DNA of 64,000 nt from assembly GCA_018296165.2 (NCBI GenBank), contig JACKQL020000025.1, forward strand, positions 558,001 through 622,000. The letters run 5' to 3'. Positions 12,656-24,042 of this stretch are shown here, piece after piece; the first letter of the stretch is position 1, and every line of letters begins with the position of its first letter. The notes under the pieces were generated by a model that ran no database searches, was not told where the DNA came from, and saw only the letters and a list, made by a program, of their open reading frames with translations. Both the position numbers and the translations under genes were made by a program. Source of the DNA: Termitomyces sp. T153. Its lineage: Eukaryota > Basidiomycota > Agaricomycetes > Agaricales > Lyophyllaceae.

Positions 12656-14905
12656 ATGTCTTCTCACTTGGGTGGAGGTGAATGGCCACTGAGCATGGAT
12701 GCTGTAGGACTCAGGGAGTACCACTTCCAGAATCACACTGTTGTTTGCTCATGTGGCTGGGATATAGGTGGCACCATTGGTCACCCCCATCACCCTGCAG
12801 CTGAGAACAATTGGAGAAGTTGTTCCATAGTAACCTATGGTGCCAGAGTTACCATGAAGGTCCTGGGTGAGATTTGCAATATCTACATGAACATTGCAAA
12901 CTTTGATCACTATGATATGATCATAGGGACACCATTCATGAGGACCCATAACTCCTTGATTTTGCAAATGACCAGGTGGTCATTGACAGAAAGGTGACTC
13001 CAGCTCACAAGTTGGAGCTGGAGGATGCCAATGGCTGTGCACAACACTTTTGCACTGTGGAAAAGCAGCATGATGAGTGGCCCTGACTCCCTGGTGGACT
13101 CAAGCAGCCCACTGTAGAGGAGGTAGCAGATGAGAACAAGATTTGGGTGACCAAAAGTTTACCCCAGAACCACCCATTGCTACTGATCTTGGAGGAAGAG
13201 TATCAAAAGAGTACTCTTTAGGAGGGGGGGAGAGTATGCCAGAAGGATTGAGTTGACCCTGCAATGGCAAAGGAATGGAAGATTTGGGATAGACCAATCC
13301 CAAAGCCTACCATTGAATGGGCACATGACCCACAGATGCTGTAGAATTGGAATCAGGTCATAGCTGACCTGATGTGGCCAGAGGGAGTAAGAAGACTGAC
13401 CTCTGATGATGAAATATACAGAATGGCTATGGAGGATGAAATATCTGAGCCTAGTGAGTTCAAATACTTGTGGACAGAAGCCAAGAGGTAGGACAAGCTA
13501 TTATCCTGCTCAGTTAAACATACCAGACAAATCAGAGATTTGTTTGATGGCCTTGCATGACAAGTATGCAAAGCCTGTGCCATCAGTGAAATTGGCCAAG
13601 AAAGAGTGTTGCTCTTCACTGAGAGTAGATGAGAAGAAGGCATGGCCTTCCAAACTAACAGAAGGCAATATTCCTCACCTTTGACAGCAGTAGTACAAAG
13701 GGTTCCAGAACATTGTCAATGGAATGAAGAAGGAGCTTCCTCCTTAGCAGGAAGTGAATCATGAGATAAATCTCATCAATGAGACCAAACAGTACTCATA
13801 CTTTATGCTGAGGTGTCCTACATCACTTCAGCAGCAATTGCAGGATAAAATTGACTGCTATGTGCATGCTAAGTGGTGGGAACCTTGTGTGGCTGACCAG
13901 GCTACACCACTATTATGCATCCCTAGAAAGGATGGGCCCTTCTGGACAGCATTAGACACACACCAATGCAATGACAATACCATTAAGGATGTAATGCCCT
14001 TACCAGATCAAGAGGTCATTATGGAAGATGTAGCTCATGTGCCAGTAAGGTCAAAAATTGACCTCACAGATGCATATGAGCAAGTGAGGATATGTACATT
14101 GGATGTACCAAAGACTGCCTTTATGACCAATACTGGAACATATCACAGTAATATCATGCATATTTGGGGCTGTAATGCACCAGCCATGTTCCAATAGTCA
14201 ATGACATCCATCTTTGGGGATGTCATTGGTAAGTGGATGCATGTATACTTAGATGATATCTTTGTCTTTTCAGATTCCATTGAGAACATGAGCAGCACCT
14301 CAGAGTAGTCTCTGAAAGACTATGCAAGAACAAGCTCTACCTCAAATGGAAGAAGTGCAAGCTATATGCCAAGTGCATAGAGTGCCTTGGCCATGTAATT
14401 GATGAACATTGTATACACTCTGATATGGATAAGTTGAATAGGATCCAGGAGTGGTGCACTTCTAGAACCTCCAATGACATCCAATGGTTTGTAGGATTGG
14501 TGAACTACATTGGGAATTTCTTGTCCAATGTCTCTGCATATACTGGGCCATTAATGGCCATGACACAGAATGGGTTGCTATTTCATTGGCAACCTATTCA
14601 CTAACAGTGTTTTGATATGATCAAAAGAATTTGTGCTAAAACTCCAGTGATATGCCCAATTGATCCTCAGCACAAGGATCCTATCTGGCTGATCTGCAAT
14701 GCCTCAAAGACAGGCATCAGAGCTATGTACAAACAGGGTCCAAGCTGGCAGAAATGTCAGCCAGCTAGATTCATGTCTAAAAAGTTCACCAATGCACAGC
14801 AAAATTATGCCATGCATGAACTAGAAACCTTGGCTATCCTAGAAGCCCTCCTCAAGTGGGAGGATAAGCTTCTGGGGTACAAGATCTATGTGATAATGGA
14901 TCATA
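12656..14905 (+). pseudogene. Pol of Gypsy copy A: protease, RT, partial RNase H
   Basis: Protease sequence at about 12690-13000 ends with FDHYDMIIGTPFMR, the second conserved protease motif. RT follows at 13754-14500 with a catalytic motif reading YLDDIFVF near 14250, preceded by SKIDLTDAYEQVR. RNase H begins at 14617 and includes ARFMSKKFTNAQQNY and HELETLAILEALLKW. It breaks off at about 14905 (VIMDHK), where unrelated sequence begins. Element B continues through VITDHKALEFF and integrase, so copy A lost its 3' half. Stops within RT and RNase H make it nonfunctional. Confidence 0.85.
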
Positions 14906-15149
14906 AACCAGGAGTCTGGAGGGAGTGTAAAGAGTGGGTTGGGAGTTGGCTCATTGGCAGGATTATGTCAGAGGTTATGCTGGGTGAAGAGGGGGGTCTG
15001 GAGTTGGTGAGTGTTTCCTTCCTCATTCAAATCAGCATGGCATGTAAACATTTAACAGGGATTACCACTGGGTGGCAGAATTCATTCTGCTCAGCCCCAA
15101 AGGGTTTCCTTGGACACTTATTGGTTATCTGGCAGGAGTGTTGAGGTCT

Positions 15150-17920
15150 TTTTTTTTTAAGTTGACCATGGAGTAGTGGGAGTGAGGTTGTATTTTGGAG
15201 AGGTCCTTGGGCCAGCAAGCAAGTGAGTAGTGGAGTTATTGGGTGGGGCAGGAGTCCTCAGAGTCATTCCAGAATGCGGTGAATGTATTTCAGTTGATCC
15301 CCCAAGAAGTAGAATGGGTTGGGCTATTGTCCCACTGCACAAAATCATCATTTATGTTGAGGGAGAGGTTGTCTGCAAATATTGGAGGGTGGCAGGGGAG
15401 TTGGTCATTCAAAGGCATCACTTGATACTTGCAGGGGGCCATGGCAGGTGTGGGGGTGGTCTTTCATTCATGTTCTGGAGCAGTCTGAAGGTCATTGTAG
15501 CTGGAGCAAAAACATGTCTTGGCACTGTGGGAGCAGTCAACAAGATTTCCAATCAGGGGAAGTGGGTACTGCTTCTTTTGGAGGGCTTTGTTGATTCATT
15601 AATAGTCAGGGCAGAGAAGTTGAAGCTCTGGCAGATGGAGTTTGGTCACATAACATATTGCCAAGCTTGTGGAGGACTGTTTTGAGTGTCCAGAGTTTGT
15701 TTTTTCACTAGGTAATTGATTTTGTTGAAGGAGTGGGGGATGATGAGTAGCTGGGTTGTAACTTCAGTGGGGAAGATTGGAGCACATGACATCTTGCTTG
15801 TCAAAGGGTGGGGGTGGCATTCTTCAAGTCCAACTCATCAATGGGTGTGGGAGAGAGTGCTACTCTTTCTTTGGAGGATGCATCAGCAAACTTATAGTAC
15901 TCCAAAGAAACTACTTCATATAGGATTCATCCTTCTGTTGATTTGGCAGTGTGGTCCCTGCATGTAAACATCTTTTCTGGCAAGGGTGGAGCAGTTTGGG
16001 GTTTGTAGTAGAGGATTTAGGCTTGTGGAGTGCATGCAATGGGGACAGCACTGATAGGTTGGTGTCAGAGGCTCTCCAGATGGGTGTTGGAGTTGAGATG
16101 GCAGGGTCTGGAGCTGTGTTGCCAGGGGCCAGAGTTGTGTAGAAGAGTGCAGGGTTGCCTGGAGTTGTGTGTCAAGGTGCTTTGGGCCTTTATACTGATC
16201 TCTTGGGGTGTTGAGCAAGGCTTTGGAGAGCATCTAAAGGGTGGAGGTGTATTTTTGATATTTGGGATCTCTAGAGTCATCAGTTGTTTCCAAATTGATT
16301 TGGTGGGGGGAAGCCTCTAAGGGGTGCTCAGAAGTGCCATTCTTCATTTTTGAGGCTTCAGGGTTTGAGATGGTTGGGTGTTGAGGTTGCAGCAAGGGGC
16401 CTGGAGATGTGATGGTGGGGTTCTTTGCTTCCTTCAGAGAGCACATTAGCAAGTTCATGATACTCTGGAGGAACTACTTTGTATAGAATTTTCTTTTTCC
16501 CATAGTCTGTTCTGGTGGGGTAGTTATTGCACTTGGGTGTTCTGCTAGTAGAGGTGGCATAGTTAGTAATCAAAGGGCAGGGGTCCCATCTTAGGACATG
16601 CATGCAGAGGGCAGCATTGAATATTTGGATGCCAGGGGTTCCAGATCAATTGGGAGAGGGTGTTGAAGTGATGGCAGAGGAGTCCAGAGTTGTCTAGCAT
16701 TGTGGGCCAGGGTACCATGGTCCTCACATCAACTTCTGGGATTTGTTGAGGGGCATCTTTGAGGGGTGTTTCAAGGACATTGGGGCAGAGGTGCATTTTC
16801 CTTCCTTTCTTAGCTGTCTTGAGGTTTGGGAACTCTTTTGGCTTGCTCTGGAGTTGCTGGAGTTGGGTCAGAGGCACTGGAGCCCTAGGGAACTGGAGGG
16901 AGAAGTAGAGAGGGGGTGTATCCATGCTTGAAGATTTTAGTGTAGAGTTTGTTCAGTCAAATGTTGGGTGGAGTTGATGGCCAGGCAACCAGAGTAGTCC
17001 TAGCTGATTCCAGAGGTTGGGTTTGAGGTTGGGGGTAGGGCACTAGTCTTGGGATCTTAATTCATTTTTTGGAGGAGGGGTGTCATCAGAGTCTGGGGTT
17101 GATTCCAATGATGGCAGGGATTGCTTTGGAGGGTTGATATCCTCATGGAGGTCAGATTGTCTACAGATGAAGTGTTGGAGACTTGTACTATTGTTATTAG
17201 CAGAGGGGGCACTATTGGAGAGTTGTTGGCTTGGACATTAGTGACATGCAGACTTTGATGGAGCTGTGGGAGCTTGGGGGTGTTGGTGCTGTTTTGGTTC
17301 CTTGGGTGGGAGGTGTGGCATCAGAGGGGGCTGGTCCACAGTCATGTGGTTGTTCTAGTTGGAGTGTAGTTTTGCCAATGGGTCTGGAGATGCTTGACTG
17401 GAGGGTTGGTGGTTGGAGGTCTCATCATTGTTTGTCAGTGGGGAGGATAGCTTGTTCACATGCAGTGAGTGATTGCCTCCAGTGGAGTTTTGTATTGTTG
17501 TTGGAAAACTTGGGGAGGGTGGTGTTGGTGAAGCACCAGAGAAGTCATCAAGCAACTTGATTGATTGTTGCTGGGGTTAGTTAGAGACAGGATTGTTGTT
17601 GTCATGGTCAACCTTAGTAGGAGGTGGAGCTGGTGGAATAGAGAGGGAGGTGTGGAAGGGGGTGGTGTGAAAGAGATGTAATGGGAGTTGAGTGAAGAGG
17701 GTGTCCATAGAGAGAGCTGTTGTGTGGGGGTGTGACTGGAGTGGAGAGGACATTGATGTCAGATCTGCGACTCAATGTGCCTTGGCAAACTGGACAAGGC
17801 AAAACAGATTGTAGTGAGTCTTAGGCATGGGCCAACCATAGACATTGAGACTTCTGGTGGGAGTATACATGGAGTTAATTGCAGACATTGAGACTATAGT
17901 AAGGGGGAGTCTTGATATTA
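15150..17920 (-). mobile_element. Decayed Ty3/Gypsy element, RT region recognisable
   Basis: On the minus strand, 15420-15960 reads with frameshifts as a pre-RT linker and RT N-terminus, including LHLPELQLLCPDY then KKQYPLPLIGNLVD, the fungal Gypsy RT pattern. The linker motif VVPPEYHELANVLSEG appears at about 16410-16480, and a diverged copy (VVSLEYYKFADASSKE) appears again at 15870-15930, so this stretch is duplicated or built from two elements. The right part (16600-17920) has Pro/Gln-rich, gag-like readings and near 17800-17900 an RT-connection-like GWPMPKTHYNLFCLVQFAK. Everything is broken by stops. Confidence 0.6.
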
Positions 17921-18984
17921 TGTCAGGTTCTGCTGACCACAGGGGCTCAGCTACACTGAGCAAGTCCTTACTAGGCAGACACTATGTTTTGCACTGATGA
18001 CATAGCATTTGGGGAAGGTCTGGACTTCAGGTACTTGTGAGGATAAGCAAGGGGAGCAGTCCAAACAAGTCTGGGGTGGTCTAGGGAAGTCTAAGACAAG
18101 GTATGGGGAAGGGTTGAACTTGAAGGAGCATCAGGCACAAGTCTGCAAGCAAGGATAGGAAGTGTGGGGCAAATGAAGGCTATACAAGTGATGGGAGTGG
18201 GGCCAGAGTTTGATGGATCTTGGGGCCAAGTGAATAGCAAGGTCCAGAGTTGATTTAGGAATGTTTGAAGTCATAATTGTAAGCACAGAGTTTGTAATGG
18301 CATTAAGGTTAAAAGCACTTGAGTGCAATAAAGGAAACTGAGTCAAACAAGACAAGACAGAGTTGAGGCAAGATTGAGATGAGAATGAAAATAGATTCAA
18401 GTGGAGATACAAAATGATAATGAGACAATAACAGAGATGGAGACAAGACAAGACCAGGAGACTCAGATGAGACCAGGAGACTGAGAAAAGGGAAAACATA
18501 GCATGAGACACAAAACACAAGAGACAGACAATCAGAACATGGTATGGTAGGTAATATCAAGACTAGAGTATGGGATGTTACTCTACAACTTATATACTGA
18601 CTACTGGGACAGCTCCAGGGATAGTGGGTCTAGTGGCAGGGCTCATTGGAGTCATGTGGAGCCAACAGGTGTTGGTTGTGATCAAGGGGCAGGCTGTGGT
18701 AATATGCTGATGGGATCATGATGGGATCAGCTGGGGACATGGGCCATCCCAGGGTTGTCATGATGCTCCAGAGCTGGTCAGGTAAACCAGGGTGACAAAC
18801 TGGTGACATCCACTAGTGTCAGGAACAGTGGGGGGAGGGTTCCAGGGGCTCAGGAAAGGCAGGGGAAGCATTGAAGGCTGCAGGGAAGGTGTCAGAGTTA
18901 GCCAGGAGCCATTGGAGTTTGCCAAAGAAGTGTCAGAGTGACCTGGAGTGGGTGCTGTGGGTGAACAAAGGTTGAGGGAGTCAA
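17921..18984 (-). mobile_element. LTR family L1, copy 2, truncated and CpG-decayed
   Basis: The left end TGTCAGGTTCTGCTGACC matches copy 1 and the body is colinear with it, including CTTATATACTGACTACTGG near 18588-18606. Most CpG positions of copy 1 are TpG or CpA here (for example TTCCGCTGACCTCGG becomes TTCTGCTGACCACAG). The right end is lost: the unit passes into Gypsy RNase H coding at about 18985 without a TGACA terminus or a repeat of the flanking TATTA. It carries only two units of the internal ~19-bp minisatellite. Confidence 0.75.
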
Positions 18985-20470
18985 AGGAGGAGTTGATTAT
19001 GAGTTAGAGGGAGCAGTGGTGTTGTCTGTGGACACATCTTGGATGACTGTAGGATTTGGGATTTTCCAAGAATATCCTACCAATCCATAACAATGCACTT
19101 GTGCCAAGTTAGGCTCAATCACTTTGAATAAGCAAGAGGCAAGGTTCTCACAACCAAAACAAGAGTTGTATGGTTCAATAAGGGCATTGCAAGCTAACAA
19201 ATATTGGCTGGTTGGCTTGTAGAAAGTTGGTGGTGGAAACTGATGCCAAGTATATGAAGGGAATGTTAAGTAACCCAGGAGTAGGACCCAATGCTACTAT
19301 CATGAGGTGGATAGAAGATGTGTTGCTTTATTATTTTACCTTGAGGCATGTTCCAGGAAAGACTTTCAGTGTAGATGGTCTATCTAGAATGAGAAAACAG
19401 CCAGGGGATGAAGAGTATTAATCAGTCAATCCAGAACTAGTGGATGAACCAAAGTCCATGTATTTTGAGTACCCTGATAGAGATAATGGTGTTCCAGGAT
19501 GGCAAAAGGAGGAGCCTTTAGAGCTTCAGGAATTTAAGAATGAGATTGAAACTAGAGGACAGTATTTATGTGGAGTAGCTCAGGCAGTGTCAGATTTCAC
19601 TCAGGGATTACACCAGGCACATTTGCAGGAACAAACTCTTAGAGAGGCTGTAATGGGAAAGCTACAAGCTGACAAACTGGATCCAGTAGCAGTCTTGTCT
19701 CTCACCATGCTTTTGTTGCCTGCAAATAATGAAGAAGAAAGTAGGAAGACACACAGATTTATATAGCACATTGGAAAGGAAGTGAGGGAGAAGACTGGGA
19801 TAGTTTGTTATCATTTGTTCAAACTTGGTTACAGATTCCTGCAGCTGAACCTATCAACCTACCACAATGTGAGCCAGAAAAGTTCAAGAAATTTGCCAGG
19901 CAATTTTTCTTTGACCAGAAAGGATGGTTGTATCAACATAGCAATGGGGCAAAACACAAGCTAGTAGTCAATATTGACTGGCACATGTTTATGCTCAAGT
20001 TTGCACATGATGCCTTGGGACATTGAGGTGCTTATGCAACCAAGATGTTGGTTCAGGAAAGGTTCTAGTGGCCTGGGTTAGATAGTGATGTACAGTGGTC
20101 TGTGGGGACTTGTTATAATTGTCAAATTTATCAGAAGACAGTGGTGAACAGAGAACCTATAGTCACTTACACACCTTCCATATTTCAAACCATTCATATT
20201 AATACAATGCACATGACACCAGCCTCAAATGGGTGTAAATACATCATTCATGGGTGCTCTGCTTTGTCTTCATGGATGGAAGGCAGACCTTTGAGAAAAG
20301 AGAATTATAAAACCATTGGACAATGGTTGTTTGAAGATGTAATCTGTTGTTGGGGATGTATTACCAAAATTATCACAGATAATGCAGGACAATTCAAACA
20401 GGTTACAGCTGAGTTGGAGAAGAAATATGGGATCAGGGGCATAACCTTTCCAAAGTCAACCAAAACATTG
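18985..20470 (+). pseudogene. Gypsy fragment: RNase H and integrase
   Basis: RNase H opens at about 18985 (IDYELEG, then VVLSVDTSWMTVGFGI) and continues through ARFSQPKQELYG and RHVPGKTFSVDGLSRM at 19330-19390. A linker follows at 19440-19770. Integrase runs from 19805, with an H2C2-type zinc region (HDALGH, then CYNCQIYQK) and a core ending with ITDNAGQFKQVTAELEKKYGI at about 20375-20440. The position expected for the first catalytic Asp reads Asn (NTMHMTPASNG). Coding stops at about 20470, against a fragment in the opposite orientation. Confidence 0.8.
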
Positions 20471-20479
20471 TGTTTGTTC

Positions 20480-21530
20480 TCAGTGAGGATTTGAATGTTG
20501 TGTTTGCTAACAAATGTTGCTTTGTGCTCATTGGTAAATTGTCCTGTTGGTACAAAAGGAGGTGGGTTGGGGTTGAGTGTTGGCATGGTTGCTAGTGGGT
20601 CACCAACTATTTTTTGCTTGATGCAGAAGTCTTCTGAAACTTGGCTAGTGACATGTTTGGTTTTCAAAGGGACAGGCCTGTACTTCTTTTTAACCTGAAC
20701 ACCTTTGCATTCTGTTTCATTAGCAACAAAAACAGCAGGGAAGGGGTAGTGAATAAAGATGCCTGTAGCAATGTCTGTAGTAGAAGAGTGGGGGGTTGTG
20801 GTGGTAAGTCCAAGGATTTGGGGATCAGAAATGTCTGTGGAGATAACATATGAATTAGTAGATAAAGGTTCAAAAAGAGAAGGGGCTGTAGCATATAAAT
20901 AGGTGGGAGAAGGGCTTTGTGGATCTTCTGTAAGTGAATTGTCCATTGGTAGAACATCATCATCTAATTCAGCACAAGGAATAAATGAAACTTGTCCAGT
21001 CTGGTGGTTATATTCAATCACTAGTGCCAGGTTGCTAGCACTGTCACTAATTGTGTTGGTGGCAGTGGTGGCAGCATTAGTGCTGGGGAAACATGTTTTT
21101 GTTGTAGCAAAACTGCTGGCTGGTTGCTTGAGCTTGTCTCTTGGAAACATTGGTATGACACATCAAACTCCAGTGTTGGGGTCCATGATTGTTAGCATTG
21201 TTTCTTGGTCACTAAGGGTCTTGGCAACACTGTGGGTCAGGACATTGAAAGTGCAGCCAAGTAGGATGTTGTATGCTGGTGATCTGAAGATGTCAAAGTG
21301 AAGATAGAACATGATGTTGCCAATAGTGCAGGGAACATTGTGTGCTAGGTCTAGTGATCAATCTATGGTGCCATTAGCGCTCTGCATATTGAGGACAATG
21401 CTCAGATTGTAGGTTAAGAATAGTTTGCTAGCAAGTTCAGCAGCTGCAGGAGGTGTAGGGGGAGCAGTAGGAGCAAGGGGGAGGCAGTCCAGGATGGCTT
21501 GAAGGGAGTGGGACATAGTTTTGGTGGTTT
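20480..21530 (-). pseudogene. Gypsy fragment: aspartic protease and downstream linker
   Basis: On the minus strand, 21150-21360 reads LAHNVPCTIGNIMFYLHFDI then SPAYNILLGCTF, the C-terminal half of a retropepsin, followed by the MLTIMDPNTG segment typical of mushroom Gypsy polyproteins. An open stretch from 21150 down to about 20480 carries the linker that normally precedes RT, with YRPVPLKTKHV and TLNPNPPPFVPTGQFTNE. A TGA interrupts the protease. It is probably the same family as the adjacent plus-strand fragment, so the two may be halves of one inverted element. Confidence 0.75.
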
Positions 21531-21796
21531 GACATAATCTAGCAGGTTTGGCAGTGTGGGAGGTCAGGGAAGCTCAAGTAAGTTGCACCTGTGTCTCCAG
21601 AGTCAACAAATAACTCCAGGCATTGTCCTGGGGACTAGAAGCAGTAGGAGAAGGTCCTGGAGGGGTTGGTTGGTTTGTAGGAGGTAGACAGGGAGTTATA
21701 GGACACTGGTGGAGGAAGGACCTTTAAAAAAACCCAAGAGAAAGTTCAGGCAGTTGAAAAGGGGGCTTTCAGACCAAATCTAAAGACTTGTTCTGC

Positions 21797-22115
21797 TATA
21801 AGGGCAACCTCTGTCTGGAGGCTGTGGCTCAATCACACAACTGGCAGAAGGAGATCCAAAGGTCTATTTACTGTACAGTGTCTACAGTCATAACTACACA
21901 CCTGGCAGAGAGAAATCTAAAGAGAACAAGTCTGAGAAGCTCCCTGGGATGCCTCAGAGGCTTCAGAAGCATGAGAAACAACTGTACAATACAACAAAAA
22001 AATCATGTGACATTGTACACATGCTTCAACAGGTCAATGCACATACTCATGTCATGTGACATTGTGCATGTGCTTCAACAGGTGCTTCAACAGGTTGTTA
22101 CATGTGCTCTGGTCA
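21797..22115. repeat. LTR-like sequence related to family L2
   Basis: Matches the reverse complement of the solo LTR at 10703-11047, sharing AAGGGCAACCTCT at the left end and AAAGAGAACAAGTCT at 21915. The right part contains short tandem repeats of GTGCTTCAACAGGT and CATGTGACATTGT at about 22005-22100. The right end and target duplication are not clear. Confidence 0.5.
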
Positions 22116-22337
22116 TGTCATGTACAGAAGGGCCTCACTTGTCTGAATCATGGATGGGTAACCAATGCAGTGAGGGCTGTGACTAGGACCAATAGATAGA
22201 GAAAGAGAAGGGGAATAAAGGAAAACCATAAGGAGGGGAACCCAAGCAGGAATGGAGGGGGATAAGAGAGAACAAAATGGGGAGCTCCTTGACAATACCA
22301 CTGCTGGTACTGGAACATGTTTACATTAGAAAATGGA

Positions 22338-22460
22338 AAAAGAAACCTGTCATACCATTTCTTTGACAGATTTTTCCTTTGGAAAAAGCTTTTCCCATTG
22401 TTTAGAGCCTTTTTCCATTGGAAATACACTGTTTGAAAATGGCATCACAGGTTTCTTTCT
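22338..22460. repeat. Fold-back (hairpin) element
   Basis: The arm 22338-22388 (AAAGAAACCTGTCATACCAT core) is nearly the reverse complement of 22409-22460 (ATGGCATCACAGGTTTCTTT core), with a loop of about 20 bp. The unit has no coding capacity. A short near-palindrome of this type fits a non-autonomous inverted-repeat element. No target duplication was identified. Confidence 0.6.
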
Positions 22461-22494
22461 CAGTTTTTCCTCAGGAAAAACTATTGGTTGCAAC

Positions 22495-23250
22495 CAGTGT
22501 ACCTGGCCAACTTCAACTTCTCACTGCAATCACAAACCTGAGAGGGGCATGAGCATGCCAGACATGCTGTTTTGGAAAGCAGATCATAGTGATGGAACTG
22601 GTGACAATGACAGCATTGTCCTCATACTAGAACTCTTCATATTGTGGTCCAAGGGGATGAGGCAAACATCCTTAAGAACATTTGACAAGGAAACCAGGAG
22701 GGTGCACAAGAGGATGTGGTATCACAGGCTGCTCAGGCCCTGCAGACTCAACAGACTAGTGAGTTCAAGTTAGTGATGTGGACAAGTGGGCCTTGCAAGA
22801 TGAGCTCCTGACCTTCCAAGGGCATATCTATGTTCCTAATATCTCCAAGCTCTGCCAACACATCATAGAGCAGCACCACAACTTGCAGGTAGCAGGGCAC
22901 TCTAGCTTCATGGGTGGTAGTGGACCTCTAGGGCAAACAGGCCCACTTCATCCCCACTCATACCACCTGCTCTGCCATGTGTGCTGCTAGCCTATATCAG
23001 AAGAATGTCTGAAAGCTACATTGGTCTCTGAGATGGATACATCTCTAATCAAGGTTCTCAGTTTGTGGCTAGAGTTGTATCATCTTCTCAGGGTGAAGCT
23101 CCACTCAACCTCTGCATACCATCCTCAGTCAAATGGGGAAATGGAACAAGTTAACCAGAAGTTGGAATAGTACCTCCATCTATACTGAGTTGATCAAGCA
23201 GTCCTCAACTTCTTTTACTTAGTGCATTCAGATGCTGCATGCTAGAGGGG
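22495..23250 (+). pseudogene. Gypsy fragment: RNase H end and integrase
   Basis: At 22495-22620 the reading resembles the RNase H C-terminus (HKPERGMSMPDML then KADHSDGTGDNDSIVLI). At 22780-22920 it is the integrase N-terminal zinc region (LLTFQGHIYVPNISKLCQHI, EQHHNLQVAGHS). At 23040-23170 the integrase core end appears across a frameshift, SNQGSQFVARV and then STSAYHPQSNGEMEQVNQ, which holds the catalytic-glutamate region. Stops and frameshifts are frequent. It is a chromovirus-like or Tf1-like Gypsy integrase and clearly inactive. Confidence 0.7.
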
Positions 23251-23971
23251 GGTGATGTCAGGGGACCACTCATTTCCAGGTTATCATTTTGTTTTCCTTA
23301 TTCTTGGCCAGCCCCTCATTCCCATCCTCCCATCTTTGGGCCACAAGTACTACTGACCCAGGGCTATCCAACAGTCCTGAGCCAGGCCCAATCATGAGTC
23401 TCAGCTTTGAGAAGAGGTATGGTCAAGATATGGTTGGTCTCCTTAGGACACTTCACATAAGCATAGATAATGCCCCTAAAGTGCTATCAACAACCACCCA
23501 CCATCCTGCCAGCAATGACCTGGCAGCACACTTTGTGCTTCTTTATGGCACTCTAAGGGGGTTATTTGTGTTGATCCTAAGGCATCTATTTCGAAAAATA
23601 GAACCCCTCAAGATTTCCGATTCGCTGCTTGACCTCGGATCAGATTGTTGTCAAAGTCCTTGCTTCGAATTGGTTGTTGAAATGATCTGTTCTAATGATG
23701 TCAATCACACAATCATGATTCAGAGAAATTTCAGCGCGAGTTGTACTTGTCGGGCCGCACGTTCGACGCACTTACAGCGGCATCATTGGCCACAGTCTAT
23801 GTGGTTTGTGGCTCGGCTATCGTGAACAACAATGGAGTAACCAGGTTTTCCAGATAGTCAGCGGAGAAACCCATGGGAGGCAATTCAATTAGTTTAAAAC
23901 TCTAAATAGAGGCCACTTTTGTCAAGTCCTGCCTGAACGGGGTCCTCATTACGACTTGGTAGTCATCAGAG

Positions 23972-24025
23972 TCCATTGAATTCGAACTGTCCATTGAATT
24001 CTAGCTGTCCATTGAATTCGAGCTG
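23972..24025. repeat. 18-bp tandem repeat, three copies
   Basis: Three consecutive units of TCCATTGAATTCGAACTG with one or two differences each. They lie directly upstream of the first recognisable terpene synthase exon. The terpene synthase reading frame meets a TGA inside the third unit, so this repeat marks the point where the gene's 5' part is lost. Confidence 0.85.
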
Positions 24026-24042
24026 TCATATTATCTTTGCCT

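Noticed and set aside
17921..18984. Complete solo LTR
   Set aside because: The right terminus TGACA and a second TATTA could not be found; the unit passes directly into RNase H coding sequence, so it is called truncated.
23289..23825. 178-residue plus-strand ORF upstream of the terpene synthase
   Set aside because: It spans the CpG-poor to CpG-normal edge near 23590, has no terpene synthase motif and shows no start or splice support as the missing N-terminus.
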